This document shows, one piece after another, positions 13,510-26,599 of a stretch of DNA of 64,000 nucleotides (the first letter of the stretch is position 1; every line of letters begins with the position of its first letter). The translations under genes were made by a program, and so were the position numbers. The notes below the pieces were generated by a model. The model ran no database searches. It was not told the DNA's origin and was given only the letters and a program-made list of their open reading frames with translations. Source of the stretch: Chrysoperla carnea (Eukaryota; Arthropoda; Insecta; Neuroptera; Chrysopidae); assembly GCF_905475395.1 (NCBI RefSeq), contig NC_058339.1, forward strand, positions 92,638,520 through 92,702,519, written 5' to 3'.

Positions 13510-14265
13510 TGCGAGGAAAAATTATATTTCACAAATTTCAAAAAATCGAAAAATTTTTTATATGTCCAGTTTCGATACAATTTAGTTTATAAGGTAATTT
13601 TAACCCAAAAAATACAAAAATCGGGTTTATTTGATGAATGAATGAGTAGTTTCAGAGAAAAACGGTATTTTAGATTAATTTTTGCCGTTATTTGGAAAAC
13701 TACGCTCCCAATTGTTAAATGAACCCGATTTTTGGATTATTTGGGTCAAAATTACCTTATAAACATAGCTTCATCGAAATCCGAAACAACAATTTTTTTG
13801 AATTTTTTTCGATTTTTTTGAAGGGGTACCCCTTGAAAAAATTTCGAAAAATCGAAATTTTTTTTATATCTCCAATTTCGATAAAATTCAGTTTATAAGG
13901 TAATTTTGACCCAAAAAGTACAAAAATCGGGTTTATTTGATGAATGAATGAGTAGTTTCGGAGAAAAACGGTACTTTAGATCAATTTCTACCGTTATTTG
14001 GAAAACCACACCCCCAATCGTTAAATGAACCCGATTTTTAGATTATTTGGGTCAAAATTACCTTATAAACATAGTTTCATCGAAATCCGAAACAAAAATT
14101 TTTTTGAATTTTTTTTCGATTTTTTTGAAGGGGTACCCCTTGAAAAAATTTCGAAAAATCGAAAATTTTTTTATATCTCCAATTTCGATAAAATTCAGTT
14201 TATAAAGTAATTTTGACCCAAAAAATTCAAAAATCGGGTTAATTTAATGATTAAATTAGTATTTT
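13510..14265 (+). repeat. Tandem repeat, about 306-bp unit with internal inverted repeat
   Basis: The motif TTTATAAGGTAATTTT begins at 13586 and 13892 and recurs, with one change, at 14199, giving spacings of 306 and 307 bp. About 2.4 units are present. Inside each full unit, CAAAAATCGGGTTTATTTGA is followed about 100 bp later by its inverted form ATGAACCCGATTTTT, and ACCCAAAAA is followed by TTTGGGTCAAAATTACC. Each unit could therefore fold into a long hairpin. The third unit is cut short after about 70 bp. The reading frame at 14025-14210 lies wholly within the array and is not a gene. Confidence 0.88.
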
Positions 14266-14984
14266 TGGAGAAAAACGATTTATGGGTAATATGGCAAATT
14301 CGACATCAGGCAACTACCGTATTGTATTAATTATAATGATTGTCCAAAATTACTTAAAATAAAAGTGTTTATCTTCTGTATTGTATAAGTTAATGCATAG
14401 AATAGTAAATGTGACGTCATGATTATGGATACTGTATATGTCTGTATGATTGTGATAAGCACCCTCAATCATTAGGGTTCAAATAATAATAACGCCACCA
14501 TTATCAATCTGAACCTAAATTACCAAAACAACATACAAAAAACCACTTACCCTTATTTGTAATATACCGTAAATACAAACATTCGTTCATTCTAAATAGA
14601 AAATTTGTAAATGAATTCACAACTGAAAAAATGATTTTTTGAAACAAATTTTGTACAATCAAAGTTGATTTTAATTCCACCCCCTTCACATCTTTAAACT
14701 GCTACCATAAAATTTTTAAAAGAATCTAAAAATAAATATTTTCTATCTGTAAGCCTAATTTCTAGAATATATCATTGAATTTCGATTTCCAAACTGAAAA
14801 TAATCGTAGCGTGAACGAAATGTAATATGTAATTTCGCTAATGTTTTTTTCCTTCGTACATTAATTAATGAATTACAAATGAAAATGATGAACAAGATGC
14901 CATAAAAAATATTAATCATATTTAGACGGTGCCATCTTAAATTAAACATACATTTTGAATATTATTTATTAGTTAAATATTTTC

Positions 14985-15024
<40 letters not shown>

Positions 15025-16380
15025 CTATATATATATATATATAATCGTTGGTGCGTCTGCATGTAATATATTTTGGTTTTGTCGATGACTATATTTGCTC
15101 CCACCCCCGATTGCTTTTCTCTCCCGTGTGAGCAAAGGCCAAACACAACAATTTCTTTCATCCAAATTCGCCTCTTTTGACCTTTGTTTAGGGGAGTAAA
15201 CCATATTGCCAGATTTAAAGCAGAAATCAACGTTTGAATTCCATCACTTCTGTTTAACCTCTGTTTTAGGGTGAAAGCCTATACTGTGAGTTTGATTATA
15301 CATTTGGGTTCGTACATTCATGAATATGAGAGAGTTTTTATGTACATACAATGTGTATAAGAAAGATATACTATTATTATGTTATATATTATTATGTCTA
15401 TACTATACGATATTTTGAAAGAATGTATTCGAGTTCCTGAGAGAGTGAAGAAGATGACAGAAAAGTTCATATGACAGAAGAGTCGGGTTGAAAAAATACT
15501 TTGGAACTAAAAGAAGGATGTTAAAGAGCTTCTACAGGGCTGTAAAGCAAGGATGAATAACATGACGGTATTTACTCTAGAGTTGGAGCTATCAAGTAAA
15601 ACCGACGGGTAATGGTTAGTGAATGATATACCTAATCTGGTAAAAAAGAAAATAGTAGATTTAATGCAGGCAGACATCGTTGCGTATATATATGTATGTG
15701 TATAAGGTGATATTGGGTATAAAGTATTAGTGTGTCTGATAATTAGGTCTTAACAGTCAGTGATCTATCTTTCAGTATACAGATGGTGCTTCAATTATTT
15801 TTACGCAAGAGGGTGATGAAACCTTTTAAATTATATCTACTACTTTTATTATTGGACACACATCAACAAAACTTATGGAACACATCTATTATTTATTATA
15901 CGTTCATTAGTTATAATAGTTGTATACCTACAATTGCCCAATGCCCAGGATTGTATAAGTTAATGCGAAGATTTACACCAATAAAACAACTGGATTGAAA
16001 TTTCCACTTTCTGAGGATTATTTGTTTATTGGCGTTACCAAAGTAATATATGCGAGATGATAACGATGGATCTCATTGATCTTACATCAGTTTTATATGT
16101 TAAATAGCTCAAATCTGACGTCCTTAAACGAAAAAATTTGCGATAAACAATAATAAACGAAACCCAATATAGCTAATGGCGCATATATCGGAGAAAAAAT
16201 TGCTCTTGAGTACATATTTTTGTAGATGATTGTAAAATAAAATTCAATAAATTTGAAAATATTATGTTGTTTTATGGAACCCTTCTTGTCTTCTTAATTC
16301 CAATGTTTTCTATATTTTTATGATTTTTTTTTTATCTATAACAGTCAGCACTCTTTACTACACTATTAGGTATATGTATT
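14266..16380. other. Intergenic DNA with a TA microsatellite
   Basis: No supported gene. A (TA)n microsatellite interrupted by ATC lies at 14987-15044. The stretch from about 15050 to 15230 is less AT-rich than its surroundings but gives no recognisable protein. The frame there runs into the TA repeat. A less A/T-biased piece at 15430-15700 also has no clear product. Confidence 0.45.
14987..15044. repeat. (TA)n microsatellite
   Basis: Two runs of alternating T and A are separated by a short ATC-containing interruption. The sequence is self-complementary and can form cruciforms. Confidence 0.95.
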
Positions 16381-16384
16381 CGCA

Positions 16385-16530
16385 TCGTGCATGAGTTTTA
16401 TTTCAAGGAGTTACCATAGTAACAATACACTACTTTATTAATATTACTGTATGGATGTACATATAAGCCTATAATTCAAACAAATTTCAATAAGTAATTA
16501 TGTTAATTTAATAAAAATTTCTCATGCAAC
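16385..16530 (+). repeat. Helitron-like element, 5' part
   Basis: The copy begins near TCGTGCATGAGTTTTATTTC and continues through AGTTACCATAGTAAC to GTATGGATGTACATATAAG. It matches the 5' part of the elements at 27785 and 39191. A CTAG end could not be assigned, so it is listed as partial. Sequence further on (about 16590-16700) matches another dispersed repeat near 43755-43860 and is probably a separate insertion. Confidence 0.55.
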
Positions 16531-16589
16531 AAGTTTAATTAAATGTTATTTTCCATCAATTTTAATTTAGCTTAAACTATACCATTTAC

Positions 16590-16700
16590 ATGTAAACAAT
16601 TGAAAATTATCCATATTTTAAATAAAACGATTAATTTATTACAAATTTCAATACAATGACAGCGCTTCGTTCGATTCAGTTGTATTTTCCACCTATTATG
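16590..16700 (+). repeat. Dispersed repeat, shared with 43755-43860
   Basis: ACATGTAAACAATTGAAAAT followed by a TTTATTACAAATTT block and ACAGCGCT are found in the same order here and at 43755-43860. The two copies are about 80 percent alike by eye. The class is not known. Confidence 0.6.
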
Positions 16701-17944
16701 CACCCAACGTATAATCAGGTTGAATGAATGTGTGTATCTCAATATCATATGGAATTATGTAATTCAATTTTACCGTTAGCGTGTAATGGAGCTTATGAAA
16801 ATAATGCTTATAACGATTATGATGTCAAAAAAGGGGACAGAGACCTACGAACGTATACAAAATCATATTACATAATATTATTATGAGATAGAAATGTAAT
16901 ACAAACATTTGGCTTGCTAATAATATAATAGATCTATCTTTAATTAATTTAATTAATTTTATAATTCGTTATTTTTTATAATTGGTAATAAAAATTTAAC
17001 AAGCAAATATAATTTTGTTTCGGGAAATCATTAGTTTTCCGTGAGGTTTAAAAATGGATGATTTCTAGATTTTAAGGTGCTCTTTTCGAATTTCCACTTT
17101 GGCACCTTGTATCTTTGCCGCTCGCGTAGCTATATTGGAAAAATAGCGTCGGAAAGCGCGTTCCAACAATTTATGTCTCTACAATTTTGTTCGTAAAGTC
17201 ATTAATTTCAGCGTACGAGCAAGTGATTAGATTAAGTAAAAGATTATTATATTTAGAATGAAAAGATGGTTTCTCGTACCTTTTTTTTATGTTTTATTCA
17301 GTACAAAAACTGATAAATTTACCACGGGATGCTTCAAAAGTTTTAACAGTTTCGAATACAGAGTTTTCGAAAAAAACGAAAAAATTGTCTTTGTCGTTAA
17401 TTATATCGGTTACTGATGTTACGTATTTTTTTAATAATTCATAAAATTTGAATGAATATTTTTGTACTAGAAATTGAAATTTGTTAATAATAAAAATAGA
17501 ATTATGATAAAAATACATATTTCAATATAAAAATAAATTATGAAAATATATTATATATTTATGTTATATTTTTCTAACTATATCCCTTGTTCAAATTCAG
17601 TAAGCGAGAAAACAGTAATGAAGCATGACATCCTTCTATCTTCTGCCTTATATTCCCGTACTCCTGTAGTAGTGTACTTGCTTGGTTGTCAGCTAAACAG
17701 GACTTATACACAAATGATTACATGCATAGAATCGGTAATGAGATTCTTTTATCAATCATATTTTATAGACTAAAATATCGTATACTGTTTGCTACGTAAA
17801 CGAATTGTTTTTCTGATAACTGTCATATGATTACTAAAATCCTGTTGTTATTGTAAATAATGCCAGAATACAAACATAATGGTATGGTATGTAATAATAT
17901 AGAAATCAGTATTTTCTAACCACGATAAACATGTGCTCTATTTC

Positions 17945-18020
17945 GGTACAGTGGCCTAGTGGCAGAGTTGAGTTATACACCGGAGACCAGCGTTCGAACC
18001 CGCATCAAGAATCTGCAAAC
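17945..18020 (+). repeat. tRNA-derived SINE head (candidate)
   Basis: TGGCCTAGTGG at about 17951 fits the RNA polymerase III A-box pattern, and GTTCGAACCCG at about 17991 fits the B box. The spacing of about 40 bases is within the usual range. I could not fold it into a proper tRNA cloverleaf, so a SINE head is more likely than a tRNA gene. It runs directly into a copy of dispersed family A (from about 18070), so the two may be one composite element. Confidence 0.45.
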
Positions 18021-18069
18021 CTACTGTGTAAAAAACTGGGTATTTGCAGTTACTATGCTAAAACTATGA

Positions 18070-18200
18070 AAAAATCCACTTTTCGAACTAATATGAACAA
18101 AATTTTGGTATAGGCGTTCATAAAATGACCTAATTAGTTCATTTCCGGTTTTGGTGAACCAATTATTTAGTTCAAAACTGAACTTGCTCATCAATTGCTG
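18070..18200 (+). repeat. Dispersed repeat family A, partial copy
   Basis: The block AACAAAATTTTGGTATAGGC, then TTCATAAAATGACC, then TTAGTTCATTTCCGG matches the middle of family A (best copies at 41525-41830 and 45030-45325). Confidence 0.55.
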
Positions 18201-20229
18201 ATCGTCAATGTAAGACAACTTTTACAATATTTCATATACATTTTTATAAATATTATTTGTATGGCGTCAATATTGATGTAAACGGTCATGTTTTATAAAG
18301 CCCCTAGATTTTCTCATACATATATTTTTTGACAGAATATGTTCTACATGCATACATACCACAACACATGTGTGGGAATGGGTGTATATGTATACTGTAT
18401 GTATGTGGGAGTGTGTATGATGAGTAAACTAACTTTACGTACATTATTATTCAGCTCTTACAGTCCTAGTTCGTATGTACCAATGTTGAATGACAATATT
18501 ATTAATGATACAAGATGGTAGACTTTACTTTCAAACTATTATGTATTCTAAGACAAAAAATTGTTACTTCATTTTGATATTCAACAAACAAATACAGAGG
18601 ACATTATTCGAATGCATTCAGGGTAGTTGCAAAGAAAAGATATTGTGACCTGTGCCAAGGCAAGATTAGACTTTCGGTTATAATATTGACATCTTATATT
18701 CAACTTGATTAATTTTATTATAACTATAATTGATGGTTAACGAATTATCTTTGATACTTAAGGAACACATTCCACCAGGATTCAGCAAAAAGTCAGGTGT
18801 TTCATATTCCTTTACTAACCAATTTTAGTCTTTTTTCTGTACTATTCGTATTATTTGTCCGTTGAGTAACTATGGAAATAAATTTATTATGTCAAAACTT
18901 GAAATTATCATACGAAAATTGATAAAACTATTATTATTTTGTATTATAACTAGAAATCCATGAAAATTCTCGTCAGATGGTGAAAAGTTGTAGTGATAAT
19001 GGAGCTGTTAAATAAAAATATTTTGGGTAATCAATTTTAATTCACATAGTTTTGGCCTATACTTATTGTAGAGCCCATAAGAAATACATAACACAAAAGG
19101 TACAAATCTAAAAACAACGAGACCAAAACGTCTTTTTATTAATTGTTTTGGTAAATGAAACCGGCAATCCAATTTGAAACTTTTTAAAAACTGACGAAGA
19201 AATAATACATAATTTCGAAACGTTCATAATGTGAAATGCTTTACTTAAGTTTTGGGTGCAGCAATGTCATCCATGCTAGCTTTTGACTTTTTACCTGCAT
19301 CCTATACGATACGATGTGTCCTTTGATTAAAAAGGATACACGATGTGTCCTTTGATTGAATTGATTTTTGTTTCAGGCGTAACAATCTCCGTATCGAAAA
19401 CCAAAACTATCCATAAACACACCAATGTTTTTAAAGGAAAATCTTCGTAAAATTTATCCAAAAATTAACCGTCAAATTTAATTTTTATTCTTAATGTATT
19501 GTATAGCGTATTTCTTTGATATAATTGTGAAAACAATATTTACAGCCATATTTATGGTATACTTTTCATTTGTTACATTATCATTGTACATTATTTTAAG
19601 AAGAAACTGTTACAGAAACTGTTAAAATAATTCAGTTCATATCATGTATGTTAAAACCAAAATTTTATCTACTTACATTCATACTATATCCAATTTTATT
19701 ATTCGATTTATGTGAAAGAATATTGAATCAATATTATTGCAATCATTTCATTTATATTGTAAAGTTTTATTGTATTTTTCACAAAATAAAAACTATGTAT
19801 ATTATTGTTTAATAAATTTTTCTATGATATTTAAAGAATTTTCAAGCACAAAACACCTTATTGAGTAGCCGATTTTTTTGGTTCGAAGTATTTACAACTT
19901 AGTTTTATTTTTTTCACTACAACTGGATTTTTGGATCAATTTTGTTGTGATAATAGTAAAATTTTTATTCATGCAATGTTGTAATAAATTACGATGAATA
20001 ATAATAAACTAATAAAAGTGTTATTGTTCATAATTTATGTAAAAACGAACATAATTTATGATTTTTCAAAATATATAAAAATAAAATTGTAATAAAGTAT
20101 CGTATACATACAAAAATATTCGATATCTCAATACATTCGTTTAATATTTAAAATAATATTTACTGAGTGTATTAAAAGTATGGGATAACGATCGAAAATG
20201 CGTTTAAAAATTTGTATGCGAATTTAGTG

Positions 20230-20520
20230 TTAAAATTTTCAATGCTGAAAATTTTAGCTATGTTTCAAGTGTGAGTTTAAGTTTAATTTAATGGAGAGAG
20301 TTCTTAGCCATATTTCAGTTGTAAATTTTATGGTTCTGTACCTGAAACAACTAAAAAATAGGCGCGATGATCCTCAAAATCGGTTCAGTTTGGGGAAAGC
20401 TCATAGGAAAAAGGTAATATAATGAAGAATGTTCTTAGATATGTTTCAAGTATGAGTTTAGGATTCCGTACCCGAAAAATCTTAAATTAAAAAATGTTGT
20501 TTTTAAATCAAGGAAGGAGT
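20230..20520 (+). repeat. Dispersed repeat with GATTCCGTACCC motif
   Basis: Contains ATATGTTTCAAGTATGAG, GATTCCGTACCCGAAAAA and CTCAAAATCGGTTCAGTTTG. Parts are repeated within the segment (TTCTTAG followed by a form of TATGTTTCA near 20310 and 20432). An inverted copy lies at 34640-34790 and a related stretch at 28850-28990. Sequences like this are common in insect genomes, but I cannot assign it to a named family from sequence alone. Confidence 0.6.
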
Positions 20521-23500
20521 CAATCCTCACTTAGTTTAGGCAATAAGTTAAACAGATGTGTAAACGATAATTGCATATGTTTCAAGAAAGTCTGAGGGGA
20601 GGTGGTCCGTGGTTTTTTTAATTTTGTAAATTTTTGATGTACTGTTTGTTACTTTTTGTGTACAAGGTAGATAGGTATCGATAATATAAAGTTTACAATA
20701 TAATAAATATGAAAGACGTAAAGAATAATGTATGGATCCCCAATATGCTATAAATTTTGATTAAATTCAAAAATTGACGACGCTCATTTTTTTTTTTGCA
20801 CCCTATCACGTCTGTTTGGGGGTACAATCGTTGGTATGGTACATCTCAATTCCCTGATCAGCAGTTGAATAACCATTTTCGATGTGTATAGTCAACCACC
20901 AAAGCCACCCCCTTGTGTTCGTTCACTGGCGTAGCGGAACACTATGACTATATAGTAGATAGATACCTACTAGCACATAAATATCAAATACATTTTCTAG
21001 TATATATGTGACCGAATTATTGTAAGAATCGTTTGTTTATAATAAAACTAGATAGATTGTGAAAAACTTTACGATTTACAATTTCGCGCTTTTATTTTTG
21101 GAAGTTTTAAAGCTAACTTATTATTCGAGGTGATACTTATTTGTATCCATATAGTTAATAATTGAAATGAATAGTTTGATAATTACCATTTTTGGCCTAA
21201 AATGCACAGTGAAAATCTATAAATTATAATTCGTTCAGAATTTACAGACCGTTTACAATCTAACTAGATTTATTATAAATCAACGATTTTTAACTTATTC
21301 GGTGACATATACATACAAAATACACTACGCGGCGTAACTGAGCTCACATGTGGGGGTTGTGTTGTGTGTATTACTTTTTAACAACATCCAAAAAAAAAAA
21401 AACTTAGTTATAGTTTTTAGTTTTATACGCAATGATTATTTATAACAGTGTCTTCAATCCAAGCATTTATTAATTTAACTTTACTTGTATATATTTATTT
21501 TTATATATTTATTGGCCAATGAGCGGATATTATCAAATATATTAACGGATATTATCATTCAATTATTATTTTGACGTAAATAATAAAATTTAAATCAATT
21601 TTAAAAACAAAAAATTCCGGGCTATAGCTTCCTTTCCCTTACCCTCACTTATCCGCCTTTTAGTTCACAATTTCATTTATTTTATATTATGGCTTACTAA
21701 CTTTTATGGTGGAATAGAACCAACAAGGTTCGTAACATAAAAATTCTTATAATTTAACGTCACATTCAGTATCAACTTTCGTTATTATTAACAGTTATTT
21801 GTAGTTGCGTTTTCCCAATTCTTTTCAATTCAAATATTGACATTTTCATTAAATTTTTCAGAACATATTTTGATTCCCAAAAAGAATTTCCTTTCGTAGG
21901 ATGGCATAGAAAAATATTTTACTAGGAAGAAAATTAATAAAGACACTGTACAAAAGAATTTTTCTTTTAAATTTGTTTTCGTAACGGGTAATTGCATATG
22001 TCATATAAAAAACATTTAAAATGTTTAAAAAATAAAATTGTTCACGGATAATAAACAATTTTCTCATAGAATTTGCAATACAAGTACGCAAAGCAAAATT
22101 GCTATCATTGGCATTGAATTTTACATAGAAATTATTAGATATATTGTTCTCAAGGATATAAAAAAATTATCAACAGCCTTCATATTATAAAGTGTTTTTG
22201 AAAAATAGTTCCCTATAAAAAAGTTATGGAAACATGAGTGACATTTGTGAGTTATTTCTTCCATAAGTGATTTTTTTAAAATCTTTAGGCATCAATATTT
22301 TAAAAATTGTGGTATCGAAAAATTTTACTCTTAATTTTTGTCTAAATTTCTCAAGTTCTAACAGAACCCACCCTAAAAATTTGAATCGTCAAAGTCTTTA
22401 AGTTGTGAGTGGAGCTATTTATCCTTTGTTCATTTTCAAGTATGAGAATATTTGGTCTTTGTAAATTAGTTTCATGTATGAAATATATATTTTTGATATT
22501 AATATGATAATAAAGAATAAATTTGGTTCATAAATTATATTTTATAATTAATTTGGTCTTTTCTAAACATTCATTTTTATATTATAGATAATATATGTAA
22601 TAAATAAAATATATTAAAACTAAAGTCTATAAATTATTGATATATAAGGTGCCCTAAAAATAGTGAATAACAGAAAAATGGTGAACAGGAAATGGAATTC
22701 TAAGATGAAAATGTATAGTTTTTCTCCACAAATATTAACAAAACCAAAATATTTATAATTAGCAGGGTAAGTTTGCTGTAATTTTCTGCCAAAACATTTT
22801 TTCAAATATTTGCAAAGAAATTTAATTTAATTATAAAAATTACGAACTCTTTAACGATCGAAAAATCCCTGAGAACTTTTTGACTTTTTACATTACAACA
22901 CTTGATTTTCGGCACTCTATATAACATAAATAATATAGTTTAGTTTAGTTATGTGTATTGTAAGTTGTGGGTAAAAGCCATATCATATTTCAATATCCTT
23001 GACATATGAATTAGAAATCAATAAACTATATGATATTCTATAAGTTTCTGACAAGACGAATGAATATTCACAAACATATACAGAGTGTCCTATACCTACA
23101 CCCTACATATTGTGTGCTTCCGAGCCAGTATTCAGATCAAACATTTACCCAATCAAGATTCACATTTTTGAAATGCTATTAAATTTATTTACATAATTAA
23201 GACAATAAAATAATTCATATTACAAAATGATCATTTTTTATATTCGTTTTTTAAATTAAATTTTATAAAATCAATCGTGACTTGAAATATTAATAATGCC
23301 TTATATATTAATAAGAAACGTTAATATAATCATTATTATATTATTGCATTATTAGTTCAGGCTAATTTAATCCATAAAAATTTAATTAATAATAACAAAA
23401 TGATCTTAAATAACTGTCAACTCAATGGTTTGATAATAATATTATTATCATTATATTCTTATTAAAAATAATTGGTTTTTTAAAAAATCTGACAATATTC

Positions 23501-24439
23501 AATGGATGATCGAAAAATTCATAAAGAGGGTACAACATGTAAATTTACTTATAGGTGTAATATACAATAAAAGACATGTTTGCATGACTACTTCAAATAT
23601 AAAATATTGTTCCATTATTATTTTCCAAATCAACACCCTTCTGATGAACATTAATTTATTGCATTCAAAGATTCTTGTCTGTCTCTTTTTTGAAAAACAA
23701 AGTTGTATATGTATTCTATGGCGATATCGTGCAATGATGTCAATAGTCGATATTTTCCTCTTTGTATAATCAAGAGTTTTAAACGTTCATATTTTGCGTA
23801 TTTTTAGAGATTTTCAAAAAACAATTTTTCTATTCGTAAAGTGAGAATTGATCCTCTGAAGTGATAAAACAAATTAAGTCAAAATTTTCATTATATTAAT
23901 AAAATAGTGTCTCGTTAACTTTTTGAAGAAAAAAAACTTATGCACGGTGTTTCAATCACATGTTTTTTAATCCCTTATGTAAAAGAGATACTCTCAAGTG
24001 GCCTATTAACAGTGGACATTACATAAACTAAGGTATAAAAATAACATTTATCTTTTTAGGTGATTTTGTAAATTTTCTATATAGGTATTATATGTATGCA
24101 TTTATTTTGAGAAATGTAGTAATATTCTTATAGTATAGTTTGATATATGAAGATAATCTATTCGAATACTATGTGAAAATAAGAATAATACATGTTATTT
24201 TTCTGAATATAACCAACTCTAAATATACCACTAGTCTTATCCCATTTCCACTAACAGCTAGCTACCCCCGAAATATCACATTATTTTAAAACATTATTCG
24301 TTCTTCTTTTTATACTAAATCTTGATGTTCAGTCGTCAACATTATGATTACACAAACCATAAAGGTACTTATTTGTGAATAAATGTATATATAATTGTTT
24401 AAACCATCAAAAATTTATAACACGTCAAAAAAAAAAATA

Positions 24440-24850
24440 CTTTTTAAATGAAGGTAATACGAGCACCAAGGCAAGTTGAAACTATTTGTACCTTATTTCC
24501 AACTTTAATGATGAATTTTGTTTTAACTACGTGATATAGACGAAAAACAAATATATAATTTTTTCGAAATTTCGAAAACTAAAAAACTAAACAAAATTTT
24601 CATATAGATATTTTGAAAATTACTCCAGATATTGAAAAATTTGATACTTACTTTTCGTCTTATAATATCAAGTTATAACATAATTCACCATTAAAATTGA
24701 AAATATGTATTTTTTTAAATTTGTGAATCCACTATCATAATTAGTCGGGCACAACGGGTTTATTTTTCTTCAATAATTTAATAATGTTATAGCTTTAATT
24801 TAAATAGTTTTTTTTTTTAATTTCCACAGATTAGTTTTCCCATAAGACCA
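24440..24850 (+). repeat. Dispersed repeat, shared with 40850-41180
   Basis: The order of blocks AACTTTAATGATGAATTTTG, then GACGAAAAACAAATATATAA, then TTTTCGTCTTATAATATC, then CATAATTAGTCGGGCACAA is repeated at 40850-41180 with substitutions and small gaps. The two copies run in the same orientation. Confidence 0.65.
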
Positions 24851-25529
24851 ATGTTAAACATGAGTACTTTTGAAGTCGTTTATTTTTAAATAATCGGACA
24901 ACCCCCCACTCCTAAAATTTTCAGAATTCATTTAGACCTAAGTCCAACTTCATAGAAAAAAAATATAAAACCTTTTATCCAAAATTTCCCTGGCGCTGGT
25001 ATATCGTATTATCTATTGCTCGATTATTTGCAGATAGAGCATAATGACGTAACGGTATTGAAATTTGTTATCGTAAATGATAGTAGGTACACGTAAAAGG
25101 TTACGCTTCGTGGATAAGGCGTCATCAATAACAACGTTTCTTAGAATCCCTGGTGACGTTCACTAAGCTTAGTAGCAGCAAGCAAGCAAGCAAGCATGTA
25201 TAGTGAAAAACATACATATATATATATGTATAAATATATACCCTTTGTATACATATATACATAAAGATGAAGAAAATGTGGCGAAGGCAGTGAAAAATAT
25301 ATGTACATACATACATACATACATAAATATATATACGGTATGAATATGGTGATCGGGATCTTATATTCTTATGTAGAAAACTTTAGGTGCGGGGATTTTA
25401 CTTTTACAAAATGTGCTAAAACAATGTGCACCGTTCACAGAAAAGATTAACCAATCACAAAAAAGATCAGTGACAAAAAAGTCACCACTTAAGTTGGGCA
25501 AATATTACTTTTATTTATCTATATATATA

Positions 25530-25770
25530 AATATGAGTCCCTATTTCTTCTGGCCATCAAATCACGCGTGAATGGATGGCACAATTTCGCAAATTCTTTT
25601 TTGTTGTGTTAATTTTTGTCAGCAAAAAATTTGTATGAAGAGAAAAAATTAAGAAAATTGAGCGGAACATTCCAAAATTTAAGAACAAATATTTAATGCA
25701 ATAAATGGTGGAAACGCAGATAATTAGTGTTATTATATTATCCTAATATATACTTATGTATTTATTTGCG
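25530..25770 (+). repeat. Dispersed repeat, shared with 42480-42700
   Basis: Both copies contain ACAATTTCGC near the start, TTTTTGTTGT, then AGAAAAAATT and AATGCAATAAATGGTGGAA before a GCGCA or CGCAG step. Orientation is the same. The class is unknown. Confidence 0.6.
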
Positions 25771-26111
25771 CTCCCACCATATTTATCTAGAAGTGAAAAA
25801 AGTTAAGATCAATAAGACCCCTGGGATTTCTTATGAAACACTTTGGAAATAACTGGTATACATGCTCTTTATCTTTAAAAGGTAGACTCCTGTTTTTGTG
25901 TCTTTCTGTTTAGTGTCGTTCTGTTTAGGTTGCCTAGCCCTTATTTATTCCTGTCTAAAGTATATGTATATAATATCATCTTAGATTATATACATATATA
26001 TTTATTTTATAACATTATATATAACTCCTATAGTATCCCATCTAAAGCCACCATATTCCACCAACAACACATCACACTGGTGGTGTTAACATCACACCAT
26101 TTTCGTACACT

Positions 26112-26115
<4 letters not shown>

Positions 26116-26144
<29 letters not shown>
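26116..26144 (+). repeat. (GT)n microsatellite
   Basis: About fourteen GT units interrupted only at the edges. The reading frame across it is low complexity (a run of C and V) and is not a gene. Confidence 0.95.
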
Positions 26145-26147
<3 letters not shown>

Positions 26148-26599
26148 CGTGTATGTATCATTCGTATGAGTGTGTTGTTGGATTATAAAGTAAATGTAAG
26201 CATCCATTACAATGTTATATGAATGACATAACGGAAAAAGTCTTCAATATATTTACATTGCATAGATATATAATTTCATTTATATAGATAGTTTTATTTA
26301 TTTTTTTTTTTAGTATGTTGCTATCTATACGATGGCTATACTTGCTTGTACGACTAAGGTTTTATACTTACATAGCACCTTTTGCTTATCACACAATTGT
26401 TTTTCGATGATTTTTATTTTATTTTCAAAATATACGCATTAAATTCATTTTTTTGTTTATGCCACTATGCGCCTTTCAATTATTTTTTTTTTTTGAATTC
26501 CTAATAAATAGCTTTATTGACTAAAAAGTTGACTTGAATGGCAATCTACTCACCGGTAGTTTCCTTAATAGGATTCACTTAATGATTATGTAAAAATAA

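Larger units (their letters stand above)
18201..26599. other. AT-rich intergenic DNA with dispersed repeats, no gene seen
   Basis: No supported gene. Recognisable contents are a short duplicated block CGATGTGTCCTTTGATT near 19315 and 19340, a repeat with GATTCCGTACCCGAA (20230-20520), a repeat shared with 40850 (24440-24850), a repeat shared with 42480 (25530-25770), and simple repeats at 25178-25196 (CAAG), 25305-25325 (CATA) and 26116-26144 (GT). The short reading frames lack domains. Confidence 0.45.

Noticed and set aside
17945-18020. Functional tRNA gene
   Set aside because: A and B boxes are present, but I could not pair an acceptor stem or anticodon arm, and it runs into a dispersed repeat. 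A SINE head fits better.
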